A stretch of 64,000 nt of DNA from Petrosia ficiformis (Eukaryota > Porifera > Demospongiae > Haplosclerida > Petrosiidae), in assembly GCA_947044365.1 (NCBI GenBank), contig OX345649.1:5815687-5879686 (forward strand). Reading direction: 5' to 3'. The notes below the pieces were generated by a model. That model was not told the origin of the DNA, ran no database searches, and saw only the letters and a list, made by a program, of their open reading frames with translations. This document shows, piece by piece, positions 39,873 through 51,870 of the stretch (position 1 is its first letter; every line of letters starts with the position of its first letter). The position numbers and the translations under genes are program-made.

Positions 39873-41196
39873 ATGTTTTACAGTTGGAAATCTTTTTCTT
39901 TATTTCTTCTGGTGTTATCAGTAATGTTCCCTGGTATATTTGATGTGACTTCAGCATATGAAGTGATATATGCTGTCAATTGTGGAGGCCCTAGACACAC
40001 AGACAAAGATGGTATAAAGTATCGAAAAGATGACAATAATGCGGGTGTGGCTTCAGATTATGGAATGAGTATGAGTATAGCTCGTGTTCATCCTGCTGAT
40101 ATGATACTCTACCAGACGGAGAGATATAACAATAGAGATTTCTCGTATGATGTACAAATATCATCTGATGGTGATTATGTATTGGTACTCAAATTCGTAG
40201 AAGTATATTTTCAGAGTTCAAATGAAAAGGTATTTAATGATTATGTCACTTCATAAACCTACTTTACATTATTTAGATATTTGATGTTGTTCTAAACTCT
40301 CAACATACTGTAGTCAGTAATCTCGATATATTCTCTAAAGTTGGTCGAGCTGTTGCATATGATGAAATTATACCATTTTCAGTAAATGATGGACAGTTCA
40401 CAGTATCTGGTGATACTAGTGATTTTGATAGTACATTGGTAATTGAATTTGTGAAGGTAATGGACTGCTGGGAACACACTTGTGAATTAAGACGAACGTA
40501 GTGTCAAATATATTGAAATGTGATATATACTATTTCAGACATGCGGTCAATTACAATGGTATTGTATTACTAATACCTCAAAAGTTTGTGCTATTATTAT
40601 TACCTTAAAAAATTGTGTTTAATGTTCACAAGTTTCTCAAAAACAGAATCAGTAAGTCTGTACCTTTCCAGCCAAAAACATTTCTCTACTAGTCCTACCA
40701 TAAATGCTTGAGGTCAATTACTATTACCTCAACATTGAGATGGAACTTGACTGTCTATTAATATCTTAGTTATTTTTAATTGCCTATTATTATTACCTTG
40801 AAACATGTAATCTTTACTATTACTATTGGCATATGTCTGTTAAATATTATCTATTCCATTTCAGGGATCACGTGATAATCCAAAGATCAATGCTATAGTT
40901 GTTGCTAAAGGAAAGCCTCATGGTAACTATTCTTTCATTCACAAGAGATAGTAAATTTTTATCTCATTTCAGAACTACCTTCTCTCATGCCATTGGAAGC
41001 TGTTAAACAACAAAATCCTAAACAAGATGGACATATTGAATGGGGAGATACAAAAAGTAATGGAAAGAAATTCAAACGTACGTCTGGTCCTCGTGTTGCT
41101 GATCCATACTCCTCTGATGATAGCTGGTTTTGGCCCATTACAATAGCTGTGGCTATATTTCTACCAGTCTTATTTTGTTTATGTAGAGTTCGATAA
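39873..41196 (+). CDS. MLEC: Malectin, ER carbohydrate-binding protein
   Basis: Malectin binds Glc2-N-glycans in the ER and associates with ribophorin I. Four exons (39873-40229, 40277-40456, 40865-40922, 40973-41196) splice exactly to 272 residues. An N-terminal signal peptide (SLFLLVLSVMFPGIF) is followed by the malectin domain: EVIYAVNCGGPRHTDKDGI, ASDYGM, ILYQTERYNNRDFSYDV, GDYVLVLKFVEVYF, HDEIIPF-like AYDEIIPFSV and VIEFVKGSRDNPKINAIVV. A C-terminal transmembrane helix (WFWPITIAVAIFLPVLF) has a short cytosolic tail, giving a type I protein. The third intron contains a dispersed repeat shared with the second TPC gene. Confidence 0.95.
40600..40840 (+). repeat. Interspersed repeat, copy in MLEC intron
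   Basis: The tract around AAACAGAATCAGTAAGTCTG, ACCTTTCC and GGTCAATTACTATTACCTC is the reverse complement of 44830-45090 in the TPC copy 2 intron with scattered differences. The edges are AT-rich with GGTAATA/TATTACC motifs. No coding capacity, so a short non-autonomous mobile element is likely. Confidence 0.75.
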
Positions 41197-41454
41197 CTGT
41201 GTAATAGTAAAATTATTTATTTTTATCAATCAATTTAATTGTAACACATTAAGCACAGGGGCTAGTTATGTTCAATTTTATATACAAATTTTGATTTTGA
41301 TTAAGAGTGGTTTGATTTAATGAGATGGATGAAGTGGAGGCCCTTCCACTTGTAGGTGATTAGAGTTTCTAGGATTGGTTCACTACGCAAGTCTTTATAT
41401 AGTTACATTATATTTCAAACATTCTTTCAAAATAGACGTTGAAAAGTTACATGA

Positions 41455-41889
41455 TTAATCATCAAAAAGTCCAAATCCCATGTCATCATCAGATTCTTCT
41501 TCACTCTCAACTTTTTCCTCTTTCTTCTCTTCCTTAGCCTCCTCTTTAGTGTCACCACCACCACCACCGGCACCAGCTGTAGCCACACCCCCTGCAAACA
41601 ATACAATCTAATACTGCAATACATACACATAATAATATTACCTGATGGAATAGAAGCAAGTTTTGACATGCCTTCGCTCATCACTTGTTGAATATCTTTT
41701 CCATTGAGTTCAGAAATGACCTGTTATTACATTCAATAGAATATGTTCAATAAATAAAATAAGCACCTTATCTATTTTATCATCATCAATTTCTAGTCCT
41801 ACAGCACTGAGGATTTTCTCTATATCACCTTTTGAGGGATTCTGGTTTCCTCCTAGGACAGCTAACAGGTATGCAGCCACGTAACGCAT
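41455..41889 (-). CDS. RPLP2: 60S acidic ribosomal protein P2
   Basis: Ribosomal stalk protein that recruits elongation factors. Exons 41767-41889, 41642-41720 and 41455-41591 splice to 112 residues. It starts MRYVAAYLLAVLGGN, typical of P2, passes through a Gly/Ala hinge (GAGGGGG) and a Lys/Glu stretch, and ends with the conserved acidic tail SDDDMGFGLFD with one extra Asp. The ATG follows directly after an acceptor (TTTAG|AATG). A 5' non-coding exon ends at about 42034 (GCACGTG|GTAAGT), so the first intron lies in the 5' UTR, as in many ribosomal protein genes. Confidence 0.95.
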
Positions 41890-42096
41890 TCTAAATAAAG
41901 AATTTAATACGTGGATGACCTAAAAACACACAACAAAGCTCACTTTTAAGTCTAGTGGACACGAAACGAAGTCAACACACCAGATATATAGAATAAAAGA
42001 GATGGTAGTTCAGTTGTGCAAGATCTTACTTACCACGTGCTTTTAGTGTTGTCACGTGACATTACATTATTTTTAAAAAAAATTATAATTAATAAC

Positions 42097-42770
42097 ATGG
42101 CTGATAGACTTACACAATTACAAGAAGCTGTTAATCAAGTTAGTTGTATTAATTGATATGATATAAATATTAATACTTTATTATTTAGTTGGCAGATTAT
42201 TTCTGTAATAGTATTGGAGTTCTGCAAGAAACTCATGATATCTCAACTGTTGGGTCTGGTGAGTAAAGGGTTAAATATTATATAATTGTTGTATTATAAA
42301 TTTATTTACTTTTAGAAGAAAAAGGAGTTAATGTTACTGAAAGTGAGTATTATTTTATATAATAATTATTATTTGTGAATTGTATTTCAGATAATACTTC
42401 ATTGTTTGCTACGTTAATAACAAGAACAGCAATGGATATCGATATTCTAATAGACTCTCTACCAAGCCATGAATATACACCAGTCAAACAGGTTTATCCA
42501 GTAATTATATGGTATACTCACTAAACATTATATATTAGGTAGAGATTTTAAAGAAATTAGAATTTGAGAATCAGCAAAGTGCAAAGAGATTGTCTCAAAT
42601 AGTTACTGAAGCAGGTTTGTAGTATCTGTTGTGTGAATTACAACTGTTACTATGGTAACATGCTTTTATTTTATTTCATAGAGTCATTTTTAATTAAAGT
42701 GAGGGAAGCAAACACTCAAGTTAGCGACCATTGTTTGAAACTTTTATCAAATGAAGTGACGAAAAGATAA
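42097..42770 (+). CDS. MED21: Mediator subunit 21
   Basis: MED21 (SRB7) is a small coiled-coil subunit of the Mediator middle module. Six short exons start with ADRLTQLQEAVNQ at ATG 42097, followed by LADYFCNSIGVLQ, FATLITRTAMDIDILIDSLP and EILKKLEFENQQSAKRL, and end at TAA 42768-42770. Start and the DIDxLIDSLP motif are diagnostic. CACGTG boxes at 42034 and 42053 lie between it and RPLP2. Its stop is 27 bp from the stop of the convergent MMAB gene. Confidence 0.94.
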
Positions 42771-42797
42771 ATTAATTCAAATCTCCTGTATATTGTA

Positions 42798-44042
42798 TCA
42801 TTCAGTTCTTTTGTATACAATTTCTTGTTTTCCTTCACATTGTGCAGTGTAACGAGCAGCAGTAAATAAAAAATCACTGAGTCTGTATTTGAAATAGATC
42901 ATAAATAGATATAGATATATAGATGGATGGATGGATAGATGGACTGATGATAGATGGATGGGTGGGTGGATGGATGGATGGATCGATGGGTGGATGGATG
43001 GATGGACGGGTGGGTGGGTGTATGGATGGATGGATGGATAGATGGATGGGTGGATGGATGGATGAATGGGTGGATGGATGAGTGGATGGGTGGGTATGTC
43101 AGACCTGTTCAGGTACATAGCAACTGTTTCCTCAACATGGCCATCTCTAAACAGTGGGACTATTCTATAGAAATTCAATGCTATAGTGCTTGGTGTGTGT
43201 GTCTGTGTATACCTAACCTTCTCTCTGTTCTCCGGCAAATAGTTCTTGCTACATGAATATGAGCACTGCCTTTTCCACCTGACTATATAATATAGATCAG
43301 TGTAATATATAATATATTATGTATATTTCATACTGAAAGAATGAAATTCTTTAGAGGTGGTAATTCTTTATCTAATTCATCAATCCAATTTTCAAGATCT
43401 TCTACATGTTTCTTGTTAAATTCAGTTTGTTCTGACAAAGTGATGGAAATATCAAGTGATATTTCTTGAAGGAATAACATACCTAATTTAGTTCTTGTAC
43501 TAGCTGTCCTAGGTGTTGCTATATGTGACCCAATATCTTGTAATACACACTGTATCTAATACATACAAATATAACTTATGAAATTTAGATGTTATCTTAT
43601 GAGCAAACCTCTTGTAACATTTTTGATATGAGATGTCCATCTTTACAATATTCTCTTGCTAATCTGTTTATAAATATTGAGTAATAATTCTCATATGCTA
43701 TTGTCATACCCTATTGATGAGGATAACTCGTCGTTGTTTCCAAGTGCTTCAAAAATTGCATCGTCCTTTGGTAATCTCTGACCTGCAAAATTACTAGTTT
43801 TACCTGTTTGATAGGAAATAGGGATTGATAGATATAATAATATAATATTATAGTACCTTTATCTCCTGTCCTGGTGTAAATTTTTATTCTTTTGTCATTT
43901 GCATCTCCTGAAATCATTCTCTGAAGACAGTATCTAAAGATGGATAATAATGATTGTATTACCAAACAATTAAAATCATCACTAACATGTGAGAATGATG
44001 CTTCAAACATTTTGCCAACCATACTCCTCTCAGAGTAGCCAT
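42798..44042 (-). CDS. MMAB: Cob(I)alamin adenosyltransferase (MMAB/PduO type)
   Basis: Mitochondrial enzyme that makes adenosylcobalamin for methylmalonyl-CoA mutase. The start ATG at 44042 gives a basic presequence ([17 protein letters not shown]). Exons then give [12 protein letters not shown] (ATP-binding N-terminal motif), [69 protein letters not shown] (with ICRRTER) and [21 protein letters not shown], ending with TGA at 42798-42800. All the catalytic signatures are intact. The last intron holds a GGAT minisatellite (42918-43100). It sits head to head with the second TPC gene. Confidence 0.93.
42918..43100 (+). repeat. (GGATGGAT)n minisatellite in MMAB intron
   Basis: GGAT-based array in the last intron of MMAB, between the exon ending AMYLNR and the exon LSDFLFT. 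On the transcribed strand the repeat reads ATCC. Frames running through it on both strands are artefacts. Confidence 0.9.
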
Positions 44043-44223
44043 TGTAGGACTATATGTATAAATTATATAATTATATACATATGGAATGTTAAACATATTC
44101 ATTAATTCATTAAGTAATTATTATGGTTCCACCACAACAGCAAATTATTGAAATTATTTATACAGAAGTCTACAAGAGAGGAGGTGTGTTTCATATAAAC
44201 CCATAGGAGGAGATATATATGCC

Positions 44224-47200
44224 ATGGCTGGAAACAAAAGTACAGGTGGCATACCTCAGCTATTATACAGTGAATCAGTTAGTGCCCCTCTTCTCACTCA
44301 AGGTCAACTAGAATATGGAGCTAATGGTATTAATGAAACAAGTGACTCAAGAGATTTGAGTGTAGCTATCAACACAGTGGATGACCCAAGGCAAGTGAGA
44401 TACAGTAGGGTTGCAATGGCTAATCTTTTAGCAGTGAATGACCAAAATGCTGTGGATGAAAGTGGTACTGTTATTAGTCCTAAAGCTGTTCTTGCTAGAT
44501 CTACTGAAGTACCAGGTAATTGACAACAGGATGTTGTTCATTTACAATATTAATACAACATTTCTACACTTCATTTTATTACAGGATTTCATGAATTTGT
44601 ACCATATCTTAGAGATACAAACAGAACTAAATATGAGGTATTATACCTGTTTACCTGTTTATATACCCGACTGACATACTGTCTACTTGTTTGTTTGTTT
44701 GTTTATATACCTGACTGATATATTGTCTGTGTGTTTGTTTGTTTATACCCCTGACTGACGTATTGTCTGTGTGTTTGTTGGTAGTGACAATAATGAACAA
44801 TATATTATAATAATTGAGTTACTAAACAAGAGACAATTGGTAATTGTGATAGATAATAATAATAGTAAAGATATAGTAATAATAATAGGTAGTTAAAAAA
44901 CTGAGGTAATAGAAATAGTCAGTGTCGACTGTCGAGGTAATAGTAATTGTAATTGACCTTCAGTAATATATTCATTTAAAGTAGGACCAGTAGAAAGACA
45001 TTTTAGTATTGAAGGGAAATGTTTTCGGCCAGAAAGGTGCAGACTTACTGATTCTGTTTTTGAAGAACTCATGAACAATGGTCATTTAGTTTAAAACATG
45101 AAAGAATTTCAAAGAAACCACACTGCTACAGTAATCCATATTACTATTTATTACCATAAAAAATCACTATTACTATTACTGCCTAAGTCAGTGTTACTGT
45201 TATGGATTACTAGACTGATTTTTAAGGTAATAGTAATAGTAATATATTACATTGTAATGCAATTGACTCATGTCTGCTAGACAATGAGTTGTTAAACAGT
45301 GATTTAAGACACAATATATTGTTCTATGACCTTTTTAAATTGTGTACAAAACCTGAACTCTAATAATAACAAAATATAATTATTTTTCATTTTCAATGTT
45401 TGTAAAAAGGGATAGACCAAAACATTGCTAAATATATCTGACTGTCCATCAAAAGCGTTTTATTTATTCAATACTTTGTTTGACATTCTTTACTTTTTGA
45501 TAAAATAGATTGTATTTTTCAAAGCTATTAATTAAACATCATATACAATTATTATTGCAGGAAGCAGCTTTATATGTAAGAGAAGGTATTGATAATGAAA
45601 AGTTTGCTAGTCATCCAAATGGTCGCTACTCAAAGATTGCATTTAATATTGTTCATCATCCTCTATTCTATCTATTTGATCTCCTGGTTACATGTTTATT
45701 ACTGAGTCTAGCTATTATAGAAGATCCATCACTCATCCCAGTACCTTCTAATAGGCGAGAAGTTACTATTGTTGTAAGATCTCCTATACATCTTCTGTGG
45801 TTCTCTAATTTATTTATTTTATCTTAGACTCATTCAGTACTGGAGATGATATTTCTTTCTATCATTGGTTTAAATATACTTTTGAAGTTTGTGTGGATGA
45901 AACCAAGAACATTTCTTAGACAAAGAACTACAATAGCAGTATGTATTCTGATATTTATTAATGTGTCATTGTCATTTATTCTATAGGCTATTATCATGAT
46001 AGTCATGTTTATTGAAGCCATGGTGGTTCTAGTCAGACAGGATAGTCATTTTAGAGTGACTCGATGCCTAAGGCCAATATTCTTCATTGATACATATGTC
46101 ATGGTTGGAGTCAGAAGGTTAGAGAATTGGAATGAGTACTAGGGAACAGAAATGAGGATACAAGAACTAGGGAATGGGAATGAGGGCATTAGAAACTGGA
46201 GAATACGAAATGATAATGTTTTATATTTTTTGATTTCAGAGTTCTTCGTCAAATAATCCAATGTTTAAAGCCAATACTGGATGTTATCATATTACTGTTT
46301 TTCATGGTTGCAATATTTGCTCTAATGGGTATATTACTATAATTATAATTTTATAATTATAATATTGTTATTTGTAGGTTACTACTTGTTTGCTGATGTT
46401 GATCCAACTGTACGTGTGTGTAGTTATGTAGCTATAGTTTATATTGTATTTTTATTAGTTCTTTAGTACATATTTGAGGTCATTTGTGAGTCTGTTCATT
46501 ACACTGACAACTGCTAAGTAAGATAAATGATGGATAATGAGATCACTATTAATATTTTATTTCTTAGTCATCCTGATGTCTTCATGGAAGCTTATGTGAA
46601 GAACAGAGCCTCGCCATTGTTCTTCATAGTGTATTTATTTGTAACACTGTACTTCTTCTCAAGTGTGGTATGTTATCAGACTCATATCTATACTAGGAAG
46701 GTTTGGGAATGAGACTTTAAACATTGATTATATTTTTAGTTGCTGGCTGTAGTATACGCTCACTTTAATGAACTCGAGAAAAAGAAGTTTAGAAAATTAT
46801 TCTTGCACAAAAGGTCAGTTGTCACATGTCGATTAAATCACATGATCCTTTAGTCACATGATTATAATAGGGAAGCATTACGACTGGCATTCTATGTACT
46901 GGGTAATGATGGAGAAGGAGTTAATTTTCATGACTTCATGTTATTTATGTTTGAATACAAACCAAGAATTCGTGAGTTTACTATTTATAAACCTCTAATC
47001 TTTATAATCCATATTTCCTCCTGTCAGCTGAGTATCATGTGATGTGTATATTCAAAGCTCTTCAAAAGGACCCAGCTCCACAAGAATCACTGTGTTTAGA
47101 AGAGTTTTATAACTTCTATGAAATGCAGAATCTACAATGGAAAAAGGTCACCTGAACTATACATGACATACAATAGTATTCATAGTTTGTCCTAACAGGT

Positions 47201-49308
47201 TAAAGGTGATGGAGAGAATTATAACTGGTATGATAACTTCTCTGAGAAAATCAAACCATTTTTTGCCTGTGCGTGAATTAATAATATAATAATTTTGTTA
47301 TTATTAAATATTTTATAAATTAGTTATGCATCGTGTCACAAGATTCAAGTACTTTAATTCAATCATGGGTAAGTCAAGTGATAGCCTCTATATCATGTGC
47401 ATACATATTATATGACATATCTCTTTTTATTATAGCATTCATTGTTTTGTGTAATGCATTGTATCTGATTTTATTTGCACTTATTACAAGTTATGGTTGT
47501 GGTAAGACTTGTAGTAATTATTAAGTGTTATATATAATAATTGATTCTATTCAACAGGTACTGATGGAGCTGATACTGATAAGGATCTTGATGATAAATA
47601 TTGTGATAAGGACAGATTCAAAGCCACTCACAAAGCTATTAGTGTTTCATTTATATTCACTGGAAGTTAGTTTACACACAAATAAATACACATTGTTTTA
47701 TTATTTATTATGATAGTCTATATTATTGAGATTACTATCAGAATATTGGCCAATGGTCCTGCAGATTACTTCAGAAAATGGTGGAACAGGTCAGTACCTC
47801 TTCTATATGTCATTGATTCCATTCACATTGTTCTCTCATAGATTTGATTCTGTAGTAATATTATTAAGTTTTATACTCCTGTGTTTTGAGGCTGGTGCTG
47901 GTTCTGAGCATTCATTGACATATCTAACAGTATTTAGACCAGTGAAATTAATAAGGTAACATCAGCAATATTCAGAAACATAATAATTTATAATTACATC
48001 CCAAAGATTACTGAGGTTGAAGAAACGTTATTATGATATCATGAACACAGTGTTTTTTCTTTCCCATCGTCTGTTTAGGTAATGATAATAATAATTATAA
48101 GTTTGATGTTTATATTAATATCTTGTTGTATAGTGTATTACTTCTTTTGGTGGTAATATTTTATTTCTATGCTATTATTGGTATGGAAATATTTCAAGGG
48201 AAAGTGTTTGTTGGTTGTTGGTAAGTGTGTATATATTATGTATGTATATGTCTGTGTAACTGTATATTTTCTTTACTAGTGATAAAGCATTATTTGATGT
48301 TGGTAGTAATTATGAGAGTAATGCTAGTCACCCCTCTGCTCATGTTTATTGGCTAAATAATTTTGATAATATATATCAAAGTTATGGTAAGGTTACAGAA
48401 ACTAGTGACATATCATGTTCATTTTGTTTGTTAGTTATATTATACGAAGAAATGATAGTAAATAATTGGTTTGTACAAATGGTGAGTTGATTATCAGTAA
48501 TAATTGTTTACTCATGTTCTGTTTCTTCTAAAGGAAGGATTTGTGTCTGAAACTAATGTCGGGTCTCGGCTATTCTTTTTTGCTTTTTGGGTGACTACAG
48601 TGGTACGTATTGTCATATTTATCTAATCTATTCGGGACTGATCTATTTTCCTCCCCTAGATTTGTCTATCTGTTATTATTGCATATATAGTTGATGCCTT
48701 TGTGTTCAGGATTCAAGCATCACAAAAGAAAAAGAAATGTTCAATACATCCTGACATGTTTGAATGTAGATGTCGTGAGTGTAAGTCCAATATCTGATCT
48801 CTTTTGATTATTCATTTCTTTAATTTTCTTTCATAGATCGAAAGAAACGTGTTGAGATAATATTACGTGGCAGTGAGATTAATCAACTTAAATATGAAAT
48901 TACTTTATTGGAGGAAACCAGACGTAGGCACAAGATAGGAGGATTTTCTTTGAATTTCATGATTCGAACTCATAAGAGAATAGACTTTGATCTTATACCC
49001 AGTGTAAGTCATGTGATATGTGGTAATAGTCATGTGACAATATTACCTATAACACAGAATGAAATCTGGTTTACTGGCAAGAGATTAAGAACTAAAGAAG
49101 ACTTGAATCTTGAGATGCACAGAAATGAATTAAAGGTATTGTTGCTATGGTAACATATTACAGCCATTCATTGCATTACTAATAGGATTGGATTTACGAC
49201 AGAGAACAGCATCGACGTGAATTACAAGAGAATCCCGAAAAGGAAAAGTCACTCAAACATATATTGTGGGTGAAAACTAAAGAAGTGTTTTTCTTTTTGT
49301 TGGAATAA
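44224..49308 (+). CDS. Two-pore cation channel (TPC), copy 2
   Basis: Second two-pore channel, same orientation as the copy at 4.6-9.4 kb. A longer N-terminal region (from ATG 44224) precedes [18 protein letters not shown] and S1. An alternative ATG at 44123 could add about 30 residues by splicing in frame, so the start is uncertain. Repeat I: full S2 plus linker ([18 protein letters not shown]), S4-type [16 protein letters not shown], filter TLTTA-NHPDVF. Repeat II: filter IVNNWF, then [11 protein letters not shown]6 WVTTV...[10 protein letters not shown] and a basic tail, TAA at 49306-49308. The intron 44638-45560 is unusually long and carries an interspersed repeat. Predicted endolysosomal cation channel. 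Confidence 0.88.
44830..45090 (-). repeat. Interspersed repeat, copy in TPC intron
   Basis: Inverted counterpart of the repeat at 40600-40840. The shared core holds CAGACTTACTGATTCTGTTT and GGACCAGTAGAAAG. Flanking GAGGTAATAG motifs repeat within the element. Further GGTAATAG/CTATTACC motifs continue to about 45250, so the element may be longer. Confidence 0.75.
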
Positions 49309-50012
49309 AGATGTATTTTCTTTTTAACAATTACAATTTGTTTGCTGTTTTTAAAAAAACATTCATATCATGAATGTTATGTCTTTTTCTTAAATAATAT
49401 TAAAAAAGAAATTATTTGACAATTATCTCATCAATTATTGGAAGTTTGATGAATTGTAAAAGCATCGATATCATATCATCTGTAACTACTTCTGGTCCTT
49501 TGTTTTGAAACAGCAAGGAAGTCGTTTTTTATTTTTGTCTTTAGAGTGAGTATATATAGTGTATGTAATGAATATCATGACAACTACATTAACAACAATC
49601 CATTAACTGTAGACCTGAACTCAATGCAAGACCTGTTGAAAAACCAACTATACATACCTAATTAAAACATGATGTAATTATATAGCAAGGGTCAACAGCC
49701 ATACAATCTAATATAAAAGGTCAGTATCGCATCATGCTTATATCAAGCTCACTAGTGTACATATACTACTATAATAATTAGTCCATTATCAGATCAAGAA
49801 TCATTTCAAATGACAATAGGATGACAGATATCGAAAAACAAGTTATGCTAGTTTAGAAGTACCACAATAATTTTATCTAATTTATTATCACTAACAGTTA
49901 TTGACAATTATAGACAATCAAATAATAATATTTATACACACATATATGTGACTATAGTATACAGCAGTTCATGTTAGGTTCATGATCATAGATGAAATAA
50001 AGGTTTTCATCT
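49309..50012. other. Intergenic region between TPC copy 2 and UNC93-like gene
   Basis: About 700 bp of AT-rich sequence. It contains the relic described at 49470-49660; outside that relic nothing is recognised beyond the 3' UTRs of the two convergent genes. Confidence 0.6.
49470..49660 (-). pseudogene. Relic of the UNC93-like last exon
   Basis: On the minus strand this stretch resembles 50070-50250, the last exon of the UNC93-like gene: both contain AGCAAGGAAG, a GTGTATGTAATG run and the reverse complement of a segment encoding LPCCFK. In-frame stops and small indels break it. It points to a decayed tandem duplicate, or to a truncated local duplication. Confidence 0.7.
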
Positions 50013-51694
50013 TCACGCTATACTCTTCATTTCTAATTCTTCAGTAACTACCTCACTTTCTCTCCTTATTTTGGATATTTGGATTCCATTCGTTCCCTCT
50101 TCCTTCTTGAAACAGCAAGGAAGAAGTTGTTCTTTACTTCCTATCTTTAATGTAAGGATAGTGTATGTAATGGTTACTATGATAATGAGCCCAAATATCA
50201 TCCATAACTGCTGAACAGAGTCTAAAACAAGAGAAGTTGAGAAACTGAATGTAAATCCAACAGATATGAACATTTGAAGCAAAGCAAAGGCCGACTCTTG
50301 ATGCTCATGAAACAAAACACCAAGCAAACCTATGGAATATGAACACCTATTAATACACATTGACTTGTACTGACTAATTCTTAAATACCTGGTATAATTG
50401 AATTTATAATTCCTTCGCTAATACCCCAGAAAATCGAAAAACCAAAAACAGCAAAAACACTTGGTTCTCTTTCCAAAAATATGAATACCAGAGAAAGGCA
50501 ACTACCAATGAGCAATGATGTGTACATGACAATATACTGAGGTATGTAGCGTACTAGTCTTGCAGCTGCCAGTGCAGCAACACCTCCACTAATTCCAAAT
50601 GCTGCAATAGCAATCCCAATCCACTGAACACCAACACAATCAGATATAAACACCTGGAGAATAAATAATAATGTTTACAAGAAATGAATCATTCCACTTA
50701 CTTTTGAAAATGTTCCAATTAAATAACCTAGTAACAGACCATTGAGAATGATGGGTGGAATTAACAGCAACATATTAGTGCTTAAAGAAGTCTTGAGAAC
50801 GTCAATAATTGGTAATAGAAGTATCTCTTTACACATTCGAGATGCTTTACTTGAAGTGCCAATGTAATTGGTACCAAGGTGATCTACTAGAATAACTGTG
50901 ATGATAATACCAATAATACCAAACAGCATGTACAGGGAAATGAGAATATAATACAAATAGTTCTGTTCTAACTGTGACGCCTCAACATTATTGCATACAT
51001 CGTTCTCTGAAAATTCACCCGATCCACTAATCTCCATTGTGAAATTTGTATTAGACGTGGAAAAATTAAAAAGGACAGATGAAGAAACAATATTACCCAA
51101 GATAAAAGCGACCTTCACAGACGTGGCTACAGATCCTGTGAAGAGAGCAATCGCATCTTCAGGCTTCTCTTTGAGTGCTGTAGCATATTTAGTGGCAATT
51201 GCAGTCGCATGAGCAAATACAGCTACCCATACAACATTCTGAAACAAACCAAATAATACTGATCCAGGAATAATAGTGTACCAACTCGGGTAATAGTTAC
51301 ATGCTATATAAACCAGAAATATAGAATATCCCGAAATAAGTGAAAATTTTGTACCAATCAATTTAACGTAGACTGAAGCAAAAAGTGCAGCAACCATTGT
51401 TGTAGCATAAACTATTGCATTAGATGCCAAACCTAACCCCTGTACACTATTAATACTACTCTGTAGGCCCAGTATTCCAATAAATGAACCAAAACATATT
51501 GCAAATGAAGTACATATTCCCAACACGTTCTTGTAAGCTTTTGATCGATCACTGAAATTACAACATTCAAATGTTTCTCGCTTATCAGTTAATGAGAATC
51601 TTCTATTTTGAGGTATAACACTGAAGACAGCGTCTTCCACATTAGATCTATGTGTTAAGCCATCTTCACCATCATATGTATTTGACATTGTCAT
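50013..51694 (-). CDS. UNC93-like major facilitator protein
   Basis: Three exons (50702-51694, 50389-50653, 50013-50329) splice exactly to 524 residues. MFS protein of the UNC93 family: 11-12 hydrophobic segments, with YKNVLGICTSFAICFGSFIG at the first helix, GLQSSINSVQGLGL after it, PGSVLFGLFQNVVWVAVFAHA, and in the second half FGFSIFWGISEGIINSIIPG. A soluble loop with an N-glycosylation-like NFSTSNTNFT lies between helices. Animal relatives include UNC93A and the K+ channel regulator UNC-93; the transport substrate is unknown. The start is ATG 51694 (a second Met follows at 51688). Confidence 0.9.
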
Positions 51695-51780
51695 ATTTGT
51701 CAGATTGTCCTATCCCCTATCTAATAAGGTTACCAATTCCACGTGACATAGTAGGCGTGGCGTTTGTTCCCTCCAAAATA

Positions 51781-51788
51781 GGCGGGAA
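51781..51788. promoter_or_regulatory. E2F-type site in CDT2/UNC93 promoter
   Basis: GGCGGGAA (with AAAATA before and AG after) lies between the UNC93-like start (51694, minus) and the presumed CDT2 start. A CACGTG box is at 51740-51745. CDT2/DTL is an E2F target in vertebrates; binding here is inferred. Confidence 0.5.
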
Positions 51789-51870
51789 AGTCAGGGAAAC
51801 TAAATCAGTAGTAAATCCTGAGAAGCTGCCAAGCTGGCTTTCTTTAATCACAAAAAGAGTCTGTCTGGTG

